Below are positions 33,481 to 42,318 of a DNA stretch of 64,000 bases, in pieces. The notes beneath the pieces are model-generated. The model saw only the letters and a list, made by a program, of their open reading frames with translations. It was not told the origin of the DNA and searched no databases. The stretch is from the NCBI RefSeq assembly GCF_014205055.1, contig NZ_JACHMS010000001.1, positions 7,902,501 through 7,966,500 on the forward strand. Direction: 5' to 3'. Numbering within the stretch: position 1 is the first letter of the stretch; each line of letters opens with the position of its first letter. This DNA is from Streptomyces luteogriseus. GTDB lineage: Bacteria; Actinomycetota; Actinomycetes; Streptomycetales; Streptomycetaceae. The translations under genes were made by a program, and so were the position numbers.

Positions 33481-34722
33481 GTGAGGACTGCGGACCCAGA
33501 CATGAGCCAAGCCCGTAACCATGGCGTCGACCACCGGCCGGTACGGCCGTTCAGGAGCCGGGTGGCCGGTGCCGGGACTTCGGCCCGCAGGCGCGCCGTC
33601 GCACGGCTGGCCGTCGGAACACCCGTCCTGCCCGTCCTGGTCATCGCCCTCGTCGTGTCCGCCGACCTCGCCGGCGGAGCCGGGATGATCTGGCTGCCCC
33701 TGCTGGCGGCCGGGCCCGCCCTGGCCGCCACGACCAACGGGCCGCGCGGGGTCCTCTGTGTCGGCTTCCTCGCCGCGGCGCTCGGCCTGGCACTCGGGAT
33801 CCGGGACGGCGTACCGGCCCGGGAACTGACCGCCGTACTGTCGGCCCTGGTCGCCGTCACCCTCGCGAGCGGCCTGGCCAGCGCCCTGCGCGGACGCCGG
33901 GAACGGGTGCTCGCCGCCGTCCGCTCGGTCGCGGAGACCGCCCAGCACGCGCTGCTCAGGCCGGTGCCGTCGACCGTGGGGCCGTTCCAGGTGGCCGTGC
34001 GCTACAGTGCCGCGGCGGCGGAGGCCCGTATCGGCGGTGACCTGTACGCGCTGATACCCACCCCGCACGGGGTGCGGCTGATCGTCGGCGACGTGCGCGG
34101 CAAGGGACTGCCCGCCGTCGGGACCGCGGCGCTGGTGCTCGGTGTGTTCCGTGAGGCCGCCCACGACGAAGCCGACCTCCTCGCCGTCGTCGACAGGATC
34201 GAGCGGAGCCTCGCCCGCAACCTCGGCCACGACGACTTCGTCACCGCCGTCGTCGCCGGATACCCGAGGGCCGGGCATCTTGAGGTGGTGAACTGCGGGC
34301 ACAACCCCCCGCTGCTGGTGAGCGCCTCCGGGGCCATCAGCACGGTCGAGCCCGCACGCCCGGCCCCGCCCCTCGGACTGCGCGCCCTCACGGGCCACCC
34401 CCCGGGGCTCCAGGTGCTCCCCTTCGCCGACGGCGACCAACTGCTGCTCTACACCGACGGTGTGACCGAGGCCCGCGACGGCGGCCGCGCCTTCTACCCC
34501 CTGGCCGAGGGCCTGGAACGGCACGTCTCCCACGAGCCGTCCCACACCCTGGGCGCGCTCCACGACGAACTGCTGGCACATGTGGGCGGCCGGCTGCACG
34601 ACGACGCGGCCCTGCTCCTCATCCGCAAGCCGGCCGCACGCCCCACAGGCGCGGACGTGGCTGCGGCGACCCCCGGGGCGAGCGTCCTCGCCCCGGTGTC
34701 CGAGGCGAAGTGCTGCCCTTGA
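33481..34722 (+). CDS. Membrane-bound PP2C (SpoIIE-type) phosphatase
   Basis: 413 residues from GTG 33481, or 406 from ATG 33502; neither has a clear ribosome site. Three or four hydrophobic segments lie at about residues 47-140 (VLPVLVIALVVSADLAGGAG, MIWLPLLAAGPALAAT, GFLAAALGLALGI, LSALVAVTLASGLASAL). The PP2C domain follows (about 155-385): GGDLYALIPTPHGV, IVGDVRGKGLPAVG, LEVVNCGHNPPLL, QLLLYTDGVTEARDGG and RLHDDAALLLI. This is a common Streptomyces architecture. It closely resembles the partial phosphatase at 1-450. It converges with paaK, 22 bp away. Confidence 0.88.
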   Translation: MRTADPDMSQARNHGVDHRPVRPFRSRVAGAGTSARRRAVARLAVGTPVLPVLVIALVVSADLAGGAGMIWLPLLAAGPALAATTNGPRGVLCVGFLAAALGLALGIRDGVPARELTAVLSALVAVTLASGLASALRGRRERVLAAVRSVAETAQHALLRPVPSTVGPFQVAVRYSAAAAEARIGGDLYALIPTPHGVRLIVGDVRGKGLPAVGTAALVLGVFREAAHDEADLLAVVDRIERSLARNLGHDDFVTAVVAGYPRAGHLEVVNCGHNPPLLVSASGAISTVEPARPAPPLGLRALTGHPPGLQVLPFADGDQLLLYTDGVTEARDGGRAFYPLAEGLERHVSHEPSHTLGALHDELLAHVGGRLHDDAALLLIRKPAARPTGADVAAATPGASVLAPVSEAKCCP

Positions 34723-34744
34723 CAGCCGCCGCGGCCGGTCCGGG

Positions 34745-36100
34745 TCACGCCTCGCGCAGGTCCTTGACCCGGCGGAGTTTGCCGAGGGAGCGCTCCAGGG
34801 TCTCCGGTTCGACGATCGTCACCTCGGCGGTGATGCCGATGCCGTCCTTGACGGCCTTCGCGATCGTCCCGGCCGCGGCTTCGCGCTGCTCGGGGCCGGT
34901 ACCCGGGCGGGTCTCGACGCGGACGGTCATGTGGTCCATGCGGCCGCGCCGGGTCAGCTGGATCTGGAAGTGCGGGGCTACGCCGGGCGTGCGCAGCACG
35001 ATCTCCTCGATCTGGCTGGGGAAGACGTTCACCCCGCGCAGGATGATCATGTCGTCGCAGCGGCCGGTGATCTTCTCGATGCGGCGGAACGCGGGGCGGG
35101 CCGTGCCGGGCAGCAGCCGGGTCAGATCGCGGGTCCGGTAGCGGACGACCGGCAGGGCCTCCTTGGTCAGGGACGTGAAGACCAGCTCGCCCTCCTCGCC
35201 CTCGGGCAGCACCTCACCCGTGATCGGATCGACCACCTCGGGGTAGAAGTGGTCCTCCCAGACGTGCAGCCCGTCCTTGGTCTCCACGCATTCCTGGGCG
35301 ACACCCGGCCCGATCACCTCGGACAGGCCGTATATGTCGACGGCGTGGATGTCCGTCCGCTCCTCGATCTCGCGGCGCATCTCCTCCGTCCACGGCTCGG
35401 CACCGAAGATGCCCACGCGCAGACTGCTCGCGCGTGGGTCGAGGCCCTGGCGCTCGAACTCGTCGAGCAGGGTGAGCATGTAGGACGGGGTGACCATGAT
35501 GATCTCGGGCCGGAAGTCCTGGATGATCTGCACCTGGCGCGCGGTCATGCCACCGGAGGCCGGGATCACCAGGCAGCCGGCGCGCTCGGCGCCGTAGTGC
35601 GCGCCGAGACCGCCGGTGAACAGCCCGTACCCGTAGGAGATGTGCACCTTGTGGCCCGGACGCCCGCCGGCGGCGCGGATCGAGCGGGCCACGAGGTCCG
35701 CCCACATCGACAGGTCGTTCTCCGTGTAGCCGACCACCGTCGGGCGGCCGGTGGTGCCGCTGGAGGCGTGCACGCGCCGCACCCGGTCCATGGGGACGGC
35801 GAACATGCCGAAGGGGTAGGTGTCCCGGAGGTCGGCCTTCGTGGTGAAGGGGAACCGGGACAGGTCCTCCAGCGAGCGGCAGTCGTCGGGGGACACCCCG
35901 GCCGCGTCGAACTTCTTCCGGTACGTCTCCACGTTCTCGTAGGCGTGCCGCAGGCTCCGGCGCAGGCGGTCGAGCTGGAGCTCCCGCAACTGCTCGCGCG
36001 TCAGGCGCTCCGTGTCGTCGAGCAGATCGTGGGGGAGGGGCTCGCCGCGCCGCTGCCTCCCGGGCCTCGTGGCCCCGGAGGTCGTCGTCTCGCTGGTCAT
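34745..36100 (-). CDS. paaK: Phenylacetate-CoA ligase
   Basis: 451 residues, a usual length for PaaK, which activates phenylacetate with ATP and CoA. The adenylate loop is HASSGTTGRPTVVGYT (about 111-126); ISYGYGLFTGGLGAHYGAER, DIYGLSEVIGPGVAQEC and RYRTRDLTRLLPG are typical. The C-terminal LERSLGKLRRVKDLRE carries the catalytic Lys region. The ATG at 36100 lies at the stop of paaI, so the two form one unit. It supplies the substrate for the PaaABCDE epoxidase encoded divergently. Confidence 0.95.
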   Translation of the reverse strand: MTSETTTSGATRPGRQRRGEPLPHDLLDDTERLTREQLRELQLDRLRRSLRHAYENVETYRKKFDAAGVSPDDCRSLEDLSRFPFTTKADLRDTYPFGMFAVPMDRVRRVHASSGTTGRPTVVGYTENDLSMWADLVARSIRAAGGRPGHKVHISYGYGLFTGGLGAHYGAERAGCLVIPASGGMTARQVQIIQDFRPEIIMVTPSYMLTLLDEFERQGLDPRASSLRVGIFGAEPWTEEMRREIEERTDIHAVDIYGLSEVIGPGVAQECVETKDGLHVWEDHFYPEVVDPITGEVLPEGEEGELVFTSLTKEALPVVRYRTRDLTRLLPGTARPAFRRIEKITGRCDDMIILRGVNVFPSQIEEIVLRTPGVAPHFQIQLTRRGRMDHMTVRVETRPGTGPEQREAAAGTIAKAVKDGIGITAEVTIVEPETLERSLGKLRRVKDLREA

Positions 36101-36538
36101 CTAGCACTCCTCCGGCCTCGTGCTCCTGATGCTCCGGCTGCGGCCCCGGAACTCCGCGATCACCTCGTCGCCCCGCCGGACCGTCACGTCGTAGAGACCG
36201 CTGCGCCCGTAGCGGGTGCGCTCCTCGGCCCGGGCCACGAGTTCGTCGCCCTCGTACGAGGGGGCCACGAAGGTGATGTCGGCGCCCGCCGCGACGGTCA
36301 CCGGGCCGTGGCTGTTGCAGGCGCAGGCGAAAGCGCTGTCGGCGAGCAGGAAGACATAGCCGCCGTGGACGATCCCGTGGCCGTTCACCATGGCCGGGGT
36401 CACGGTCATCCGCAGCGTGGCGGTCCCTTCGCCCTGTTCCCGCAGCTCGATCCCGAGCCCGCGGGAGGCCTCGTCCGCGGCGAACATCGCCTCCGCGGGC
36501 GGCGTCGCGTCAGCGGTATGGGTCACTTCTCGCACCAC
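36101..36538 (-). CDS. paaI: Phenylacetic acid degradation thioesterase PaaI
   Basis: 145 residues, a hotdog-fold thioesterase. VNGHGIVHGGYVFLLADSAFA carries the conserved HGG loop and the catalytic acidic residue; NSHGPVTVAAGADITFVAP follows. PaaI hydrolyses dead-end hydroxyphenylacetyl-CoA and related intermediates to free CoA. It is the first gene of the minus-strand paa unit, directly next to paaK. An ACCGA/TCGGT dyad lies 12-25 bases upstream of its start. Confidence 0.9.
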   Translation of the reverse strand: MVREVTHTADATPPAEAMFAADEASRGLGIELREQGEGTATLRMTVTPAMVNGHGIVHGGYVFLLADSAFACACNSHGPVTVAAGADITFVAPSYEGDELVARAEERTRYGRSGLYDVTVRRGDEVIAEFRGRSRSIRSTRPEEC

Positions 36539-36549
36539 CTCATGGGCCG

Positions 36550-36563
36550 ACCGAACATTCGGT
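36550..36563. promoter_or_regulatory. Probable PaaR-type operator, paaI side
   Basis: ACCGA-ACAT-TCGGT, a perfect 5+5 inverted repeat, lies just upstream of paaI. It resembles the site on the paaA side. TetR-family PaaR proteins control paa genes in actinobacteria and other bacteria; no such gene is in this window, so the binding protein is inferred. Confidence 0.6.
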
Positions 36564-36664
36564 TAGCTGGCGTTGCCATGTAATCGAGCCGCTTCGAGGC
36601 CTGTCAAGGGTCCAGGACTTGCCCGAGGGGTCTTACCAAGGCGCGCCGGCGTGTCCTACGATGT

Positions 36665-36682
36665 ACCGAACGAATGGTCGGT
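36665..36682. promoter_or_regulatory. Probable PaaR-type operator, paaA side
   Basis: ACCGAAC-GAAT-GGTCGGT is a 7+7 inverted repeat with one mismatch, ending 15 bases before the paaA ATG. It shares the ACCGAAC half-site with 36550-36563, so one regulator probably silences both divergent paa units. Confidence 0.6.
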
Positions 36683-36697
36683 TGGGAAGTGGGACGG

Positions 36698-37684
36698 ATG
36701 GATACGACACGCTCCAGCCCCGCGGGGACGGACGGCGGCGAGCCGGATCTCCAGCAGCACTTCGACGCGACGATCGCGCGGGACCAGCGCATCGAGCCGC
36801 GCGACTGGATGCCGGAGGGTTACCGGAAGACACTGATCCGGCAGATCGCGCAGCACGCGCACTCGGAGATCATCGGCATGCAGCCGGAGGGCGAGTGGAT
36901 CACCCGCGCGCCGTCGCTGCGCCGCAAGGCCATTCTCTTCGCCAAGGTCCAGGACGAGGCCGGGCACGGGTTGTACCTGTACTCGGCGGCGGAGACGCTG
37001 GGCGCCGACCGCGCGGACCTGACCGAGCGCCTCATCGAGGGCCGCCAGAAGTACTCGTCGATCTTCAACTACCCGACGCTGAGCTTCGCGGACGTCGGGG
37101 TGATCGGCTGGTTCGTGGACGGCGCCGCGATCTGCAACCAGGTGCCGTTGTGCCGCTCCTCCTACGGGCCGTACGCGCGCGCCATGGTGCGGATCTGCAA
37201 GGAGGAGTCGTTCCACCAGCGACAGGGTTACGAGCTGCTGATGACGATGATGCGCGGCACCCCGGAACAGCGCGAGATGGTGCAGGACGCCGTGAACCGC
37301 TGGTGGTGGCCGTCACTGATGATGTTCGGGCCGCCCGACGACGCCTCACCCAACTCCGCGCAGTCCATGGCCTGGAAGATCAAGCGGCACAGCAACGACG
37401 AACTGCGGCAGCGCTTCGTCGACATGACCGTCCCGCAGGCCGGGAAGCTCGGCGTGACGCTCCCCGACCCGGAGCTGCGCTGGAACGAGGAGCGGGGCCA
37501 CCACGACTTCGGCACGCCCGACTGGGACGAGCTGATGCGGGTCATCAAGGGCGACGGCCCGTGCAACGACCAGCGGATGGAACGGCGCCGCACGGCCCAC
37601 GAGGAGGGCGCCTGGGTGCGCGAGGCGGCCACCGCCCACGCCGCCAAGCAGGCGGCCCGCGAGCGGAAGGGAGCGGTGGCATGA
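36698..37684 (+). CDS. paaA: 1,2-phenylacetyl-CoA epoxidase subunit PaaA
   Basis: 328 residues. PaaA is the diiron catalytic subunit of the oxygenase that epoxidises phenylacetyl-CoA. The ferritin-like ligand helices are visible: EIIGMQPEGEWITRAPSLRR, FAKVQDEAGHGLYLYSAAE (ExxH-type) and MVRICKEESFHQRQGYELL. ATG 36698 is chosen over ATG 36674 because GGGACGG precedes it and the operator ends just upstream. Its stop overlaps paaB by four bases. Confidence 0.95.
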   Translation: MDTTRSSPAGTDGGEPDLQQHFDATIARDQRIEPRDWMPEGYRKTLIRQIAQHAHSEIIGMQPEGEWITRAPSLRRKAILFAKVQDEAGHGLYLYSAAETLGADRADLTERLIEGRQKYSSIFNYPTLSFADVGVIGWFVDGAAICNQVPLCRSSYGPYARAMVRICKEESFHQRQGYELLMTMMRGTPEQREMVQDAVNRWWWPSLMMFGPPDDASPNSAQSMAWKIKRHSNDELRQRFVDMTVPQAGKLGVTLPDPELRWNEERGHHDFGTPDWDELMRVIKGDGPCNDQRMERRRTAHEEGAWVREAATAHAAKQAARERKGAVA

Positions 37685-37974
37685 CCGCCGACAAGCAGGA
37701 CTGGCCGCTGTACGAGGTGTTCGTACGCGGCAAGCGCGGCCTGAACCACGTCCACGTGGGATCGCTGCACGCCGCCGACGACCGCATGGCCCTCACCCAC
37801 GCCCGCGACCTGTACACCCGGCGCAACGAGGGCGTGTCCATCTGGGTCGTGCGCTCGGAGCACATCGCCGCCTCGACCCGCGACGAGAAGGACCCGTTCT
37901 TCGAGCCCAGCGCCGACAAGGTCTACCGGCACCCGACCTTCTACGACATCCCCGACGACGTCCCGCACATCTGA
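37681..37974 (+). CDS. paaB: 1,2-phenylacetyl-CoA epoxidase subunit PaaB
   Basis: 97 residues, the expected small structural subunit of the epoxidase. DWPLYEVFVRGKRGLNHVHV and VGSLHAADDRMALTHARDLY are family signatures, and YRHPTFYDIPDDVPHI closes the protein. ATG 37681 overlaps the paaA stop (ATGA). PaaB links the PaaAC core into the larger complex. paaC starts 10 bp later. Confidence 0.95.
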   Translation: MTADKQDWPLYEVFVRGKRGLNHVHVGSLHAADDRMALTHARDLYTRRNEGVSIWVVRSEHIAASTRDEKDPFFEPSADKVYRHPTFYDIPDDVPHI

Positions 37975-37984
37975 AGGAGAGGGC

Positions 37985-38812
37985 ATGAGCGACGACCACG
38001 TCTACATGACCCTCGCCGAGGGACACGAGGACGACACCCGCTGGGCCTACGGCACCGGCTTCGAGGACCCCCTGCACGGCGTCGACACCGCCGTGCCCGA
38101 CGCCGTGGACGCCGGTGAACTGGCCGCCCTCTGCGTCACCCTGGCCGACGACGCCCTGGTCTGCGCCCAGCGGCTCGCCGAGTGGACCACCCGCGCCCCC
38201 GAGCTGGAGGAGGAGGTGGCGCTGGCCAACATCGGTCTCGACCTGCTCGGCCAGGCCCGTCTGCTCTACTCCCGCGCGGGCCAGGCAGACGGCACCGGCC
38301 GCGACGAGGACGCCTTCGCCTACTTCCGCGACGCCGCCGCCTTCCGCAACGTACGCCTGGCCGAACTGCCCAACGGCGACTTCGCGTTCTCCGTCGTGCG
38401 GCTGCTGGTGTTCGCCAGCTGGCGCCTCGCGCACTTCGAGCGGCTCACCGCACACCGCGACCCGGTGCTCGCGGCCATCGCCGCCAAGGGCGTGAAGGAG
38501 CTGACCTACCACCGCCAGTACGCGGCCGAGTGGGCCGTGCGCCTCGGCGACGGCACCGAGGAGTCGCACCGCCGGATGCGCAGGGCACAGGAGCAGGTCG
38601 CGCCCTACCTGGGCGAGCTGTTCACGGCGTACGACGTCCGGGACGAGGTCGTCGCCGTGCTGCGCCAGGTCACCGAGGCCGCCGGGCTCCCCATGCCCGT
38701 CTACCGCCCGCTGCCCGGCTCCGGCCGCGCCGGGGAGCACACCGAGCATCTCGCCCCGCTGCTCGCCGAGTTGCAGGGCGTGGCCCGCGCCCACCCGGAG
38801 GCGACATGGTGA
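37985..38812 (+). CDS. paaC: 1,2-phenylacetyl-CoA epoxidase subunit PaaC
   Basis: 275 residues, the structural partner of PaaA with a related ferritin-like fold lacking a full metal site. Helical regions ALCVTLADDALVCAQRLAEW, EEEVALANIGLDLLGQARLL and KELTYHRQYAAEWAVRLGDG are typical. AGGAGAGGGC precedes the ATG. The stop overlaps paaD by seven bases, keeping stoichiometric coupling. Confidence 0.94.
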   Translation: MSDDHVYMTLAEGHEDDTRWAYGTGFEDPLHGVDTAVPDAVDAGELAALCVTLADDALVCAQRLAEWTTRAPELEEEVALANIGLDLLGQARLLYSRAGQADGTGRDEDAFAYFRDAAAFRNVRLAELPNGDFAFSVVRLLVFASWRLAHFERLTAHRDPVLAAIAAKGVKELTYHRQYAAEWAVRLGDGTEESHRRMRRAQEQVAPYLGELFTAYDVRDEVVAVLRQVTEAAGLPMPVYRPLPGSGRAGEHTEHLAPLLAELQGVARAHPEATW

Positions 38813-39321
38813 CGGCACTCCTCGACGAGCGACGGGCCCGGCACATCGCCGAGCAGGTGCCCGACCCCGAACTGCCCATGCTCACCCTGGCCGACCTCGG
38901 CGTACTGCGCGAGGTGAGCCTGGCCCCGGACGGCACCGTGGTCGCGAGCCTGACCCCGACCTACTCGGGCTGCCCGGCGATGGCCGAGATGCGCGCCGGC
39001 GTGGCCGCGCGGCTGCGCGAGGCGGGGTACGAGCGCGTCGAGATCCGCACGGTCCTCGACCCGCCCTGGAGCACCGACTGGATCACGGCGGACGGCCGCC
39101 GCAAGCTCGCCGAGCACGGCATCGCCCCGCCCGGCGCCGCGCCCGCGCGCGCCGCCGGCCCGGTCCCGCTCGTCCTGTCGCCGGCCCGCCGCTCCGTGCC
39201 CTGCCCCCGCTGCGGTCACCCCGACACCGAGGAGACCTCCCGCTTCGGCGCCACCTCCTGCAAGTCCCTGTGGCGCTGCCTCGCCTGCCGCGAGCCGTTC
39301 GAGTACGTCAAGGAGATCTGA
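38806..39321 (+). CDS. paaD: Phenylacetate degradation protein PaaD (DUF59/MIP18-like)
   Basis: 171 residues. PaaD is needed for active epoxidase, probably in Fe-S or iron-centre maturation. The DUF59 part (VPDPELPMLTLADLGVLREV, PTYSGCPAMAEM, DPPWSTDWITADGRRKL) is followed by a zinc-ribbon-like end with CPRC (about 135-138) and CLAC (about 160-163). ATG 38806 lies inside the end of paaC. The stop and the paaE ATG share one base. Confidence 0.93.
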   Translation: MVTALLDERRARHIAEQVPDPELPMLTLADLGVLREVSLAPDGTVVASLTPTYSGCPAMAEMRAGVAARLREAGYERVEIRTVLDPPWSTDWITADGRRKLAEHGIAPPGAAPARAAGPVPLVLSPARRSVPCPRCGHPDTEETSRFGATSCKSLWRCLACREPFEYVKEI

Positions 39322-40436
39322 TGGAGGACCTGATGGAGCCGGCCCCCACCCCGGCGGCCCGCCCGCGTGCCCGCCGACGTCCGGTCTTCCACCCCCTGCG
39401 GGTCGCCGCAGTGCAGCCGCTGTGCGAGGACGCGGCAGCCGTGAGCTTCGACATCCCGGCCGAACTGGCCGAGGAGTTCACCTTCGCCCCCGGCCAGTCC
39501 CTCACCCTGCGCCGCGACATCGACGGCCGGGACGAGCGCCGCTCCTACTCGATCTGCGCCCCCGCCGGCACGGCACCGCGCATCGGCGTTCGGGTCGTGC
39601 CGGGCGGCCTCTTCTCCTCCTGGCTGGTGCACGACGTACGCCCCGGCGACACCGTCGAGGTGATGGCACCCACCGGCGCCTTCACCCCCGACCTCACCAC
39701 TCACGGCCACCACGTCCTCATCGCCGCCGGCTCCGGAATCACCCCCATGGTCTCCATCACCGAGTCCGTCCTGGCCGCCGACCCCCGCTCGCGCGTCACC
39801 CTCCTCTACGGCAACCGCCGCACCGGCACGGTGATGTTCGCCGACGATCTCGCCGACCTGAAGGACCTCTACCCGACGCGGTTCCAGCTCGCCCATGTCC
39901 TCTCGCGCGAGCCCCGCGAAGCAGAGGTGCTCTCCGGCCGCCTCGACGCCGAGCGGCTCTCCGCCCTCGTCGACGCCCTGGTCGACGTGGAGTCCGCCGA
40001 CCACTGGTGGCTGTGCGGCCCGCACGGCATGGTCCGCGCCGCCCAGCAGGTCCTCACCGGCCTCGACGTGCCCGCCGACCGCGTCCACCAGGAACTCTTC
40101 TACGCCGACGACGAGCCCGTCCGCGAGGTCCACCACGCCGAGACCGGCCCCACCGGCCCGGTCAGCCAGGTCACCGTCACCCTCGACGGCCGCTCCACCA
40201 CGTCCCCGCTGCCCCGCGACCGCACCATCCTGGAAGGGGCGCAACAGACCCGCCCCGACCTGCCCTTCGCCTGCAAGGGCGGTGTCTGCGGCACCTGCCG
40301 CGCCCAGGTCACCGACGGCAAGGCCGACATGCGCCGCAACTTCGCCCTCGAACCGTCCGAGGTCGACGCCGGCTACGTCCTCACCTGCCAGTCGTTCCCG
40401 GTGTCGGAGGAGCTGACGGTGGACTTCGACACCTGA
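39321..40436 (+). CDS. paaE: 1,2-phenylacetyl-CoA epoxidase reductase PaaE
   Basis: 371 residues from ATG 39321; ATG 39333 with GGAGGACC upstream is as likely. PaaE moves NADPH electrons to the diiron subunit. Order: FAD domain (RSYSICAPAG, about 75-85), NAD(P) domain (IAAGSGITPMVSITESVL, then LLYGNRRTGTVMF), and C-terminal plant-type [2Fe-2S] ferredoxin domain (about 285-371) with CKGGVCGTC and the later Cys in YVLTCQSFP. It is the last gene of the epoxidase operon and converges with the PucR gene. Confidence 0.95.
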   Translation: MEDLMEPAPTPAARPRARRRPVFHPLRVAAVQPLCEDAAAVSFDIPAELAEEFTFAPGQSLTLRRDIDGRDERRSYSICAPAGTAPRIGVRVVPGGLFSSWLVHDVRPGDTVEVMAPTGAFTPDLTTHGHHVLIAAGSGITPMVSITESVLAADPRSRVTLLYGNRRTGTVMFADDLADLKDLYPTRFQLAHVLSREPREAEVLSGRLDAERLSALVDALVDVESADHWWLCGPHGMVRAAQQVLTGLDVPADRVHQELFYADDEPVREVHHAETGPTGPVSQVTVTLDGRSTTSPLPRDRTILEGAQQTRPDLPFACKGGVCGTCRAQVTDGKADMRRNFALEPSEVDAGYVLTCQSFPVSEELTVDFDT

Positions 40437-40447
40437 TCCTCGCCTCG

Positions 40448-42091
40448 TCACCGCCCCTGGCCACCGCGCAGAACCCGCAACACCGTGAGCGCCACGTGCA
40501 GTTCGGTACGGCGGTCGCCGGATTCGAGGTCGGTGTCGAGGAGGCGTTCGATGGTGCGCAGGCGCTGGTACATGGTCTCCCTGGACAGACCGCCGCGACG
40601 GGCCGCCGTCGTCTTGTTGCCGGCGGCGTCGAGGTAGTGGCCCAGGGTCGTCAGCAGGTCGGTGCCGTGCCGGGTGTCGTGGTCGACGAGCCGGCTCAGC
40701 CGCCGTTCCGTGTAGTCCTGGATCCGGGTGTCCTCGCGCAGCGCGTACAGCAGCCGGCGCAGGTCGATGTCCGGCAGCTCGTGGAAGGAACGGTCCGCGG
40801 GGAGGGGCTGTCCGGGCGGGGTGGCCTCTATGACCCGGGCCGCCTCCCGGAAGGAACGTGCGGTGTCGGCGAGGTCCGCCACCTCCGAGCCGACGCCGAT
40901 GATCGCCTCGGGGGCCAGAGCCAGCGCGGTGCGGCTCAGCCGTTCGGCCACGGGACGCCAGGGCTGGGCGGGACGCAGGGCCAGCAGCACGCCGAGGCGG
41001 CCGGGGGAGAGCTCGCCGACCAGGGCCGGAATCCCGGCCGACCTCAGCTCCCGGTGCAGCCGCGTCTCCGCCTCGCTCCCCTCCGCGCCGGGGCCCGGAT
41101 CCACGAGGATCGCCAGGAAGACACCTGCCTCCGTGGGCAATCCCAGCGCGGCGCAGCGGGCCCGGACGTCCTCGGCGGAGTGGTGGCGCTGCTCCGCCAG
41201 CTCCCGCAGGACGGTGCGGTGGGCCGTGTGCTCCCACGGCGTGGAGTGGATGAGCCGGGCCACGGTCAGGGCCATCGCCGTCCGCTCCAGGACGGTGACG
41301 TGCTCCGGGCCGAAGACCGGCCCGTCGGCGGGCAGCATGGCCAGACGCCCCCAGCGTTCGCCCTGGTAGGAGACGGGAGCGGTGAGCCAGCCCTCCGGGC
41401 CGCCCACCTCGGTACGGTCGCCGCCGGGCTCGGCCGCACGGGAGCGCCGCTCCCAGTCCCCGAGCGCCTCCTCCACCGTGCTCCCCGAGGGCTCGCAGAT
41501 CAGCGCCTGGTGCACCAGGTTCTCCAGCACGACCGTGCGGCCGCTCATCTCCGCCGCCGCGCGCACCACGTCCTCCGGCCCGGCCCCGCGCAACGTCAGA
41601 GCGGTGAACGCCTCGTGGATCCGCTGCGTCCGCCGCATCGCGTCGGCCTGGTTGCCGAGGATCAGCGCGTGCACGACCTGGGTGACCTCCAGGAAGTTGA
41701 CGTCCCGGGCGAGGGTGACCAGGGGGAGTCCCCGGGCCCGGCAGGCCTGCACGAGGGCATCGGGCGGCCGGTGATAGCGCCGTACGAGTTCGATGATCAG
41801 GGCAGCCGCTCCCACCTCGGTGAGTTCGTCGACGTACCGGCGGACGCCCGCGGCGTCCTCGGGCAGGGGCATACCGGTGGTCAGGACCAGCTCGCCGCCC
41901 TTGAGGAAGGAGGCCGGGTCCGTCAGCTCGGTGATGTGCACCCACCGCACCGGCCGGTCCAGCTGGGCCAGTCCCGTGACGACCTGAGGCTGTCCGGCGG
42001 CCAGGACGGGCAGGGCCAGGACGTCGGCGAGGGTGGGTGCGCGACCGGCCGGGGCGGAGTCACGGCAGGCCGTCGGGGGGTGCTGGTTCAC
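40448..42091 (-). CDS. PucR family transcriptional regulator
   Basis: 547 residues. The N-terminal PucR domain (about 18-145: TLADVLALPVLAAGQPQVVT, ELTDPASFLKGGELVLTTGM, VTLARDVNFLEVTQVVHALI) leads through a GGDEF-like middle to a C-terminal HTH_30 (about 475-525: TTLGHYLDAAGNKTTAARRG, LSRETMYQRLRTIERLL). PucR proteins activate or repress purine, GABA and amino-acid use. It is divergent from the gabT unit across 227 bp, so control of gabT-gabD is the natural guess; Streptomyces GABA-use genes are known to have PucR-type regulators. Confidence 0.9.
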   Translation of the reverse strand: MNQHPPTACRDSAPAGRAPTLADVLALPVLAAGQPQVVTGLAQLDRPVRWVHITELTDPASFLKGGELVLTTGMPLPEDAAGVRRYVDELTEVGAAALIIELVRRYHRPPDALVQACRARGLPLVTLARDVNFLEVTQVVHALILGNQADAMRRTQRIHEAFTALTLRGAGPEDVVRAAAEMSGRTVVLENLVHQALICEPSGSTVEEALGDWERRSRAAEPGGDRTEVGGPEGWLTAPVSYQGERWGRLAMLPADGPVFGPEHVTVLERTAMALTVARLIHSTPWEHTAHRTVLRELAEQRHHSAEDVRARCAALGLPTEAGVFLAILVDPGPGAEGSEAETRLHRELRSAGIPALVGELSPGRLGVLLALRPAQPWRPVAERLSRTALALAPEAIIGVGSEVADLADTARSFREAARVIEATPPGQPLPADRSFHELPDIDLRRLLYALREDTRIQDYTERRLSRLVDHDTRHGTDLLTTLGHYLDAAGNKTTAARRGGLSRETMYQRLRTIERLLDTDLESGDRRTELHVALTVLRVLRGGQGR

Positions 42092-42318
42092 GATGCCTCC
42101 CTGCGTGCCCGGTCACTCTGACAAGCGGGGCTGACCTGCGCAAGAGCAGTCCACGGGTGGGACAGGGGGTGCCTGGGGGGTGCGGCGGTTGACACAACGT
42201 CCGAACAACGGGTTCCGGCCGGACAGATCACGCGTTGTCGGCGGTCGCCGCGGCTTGGATGCTCGGACACCGGAGCTGAGCCAAGCAACCACACCTCGTC
42301 GTACGGCCGGGAGACATC

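Noticed and set aside
42189..42217. TTGACA in the PucR-gabT gap as a -35 box
   Set aside because: No acceptable -10 box lies 16-18 bases downstream, so a promoter call is not supported.
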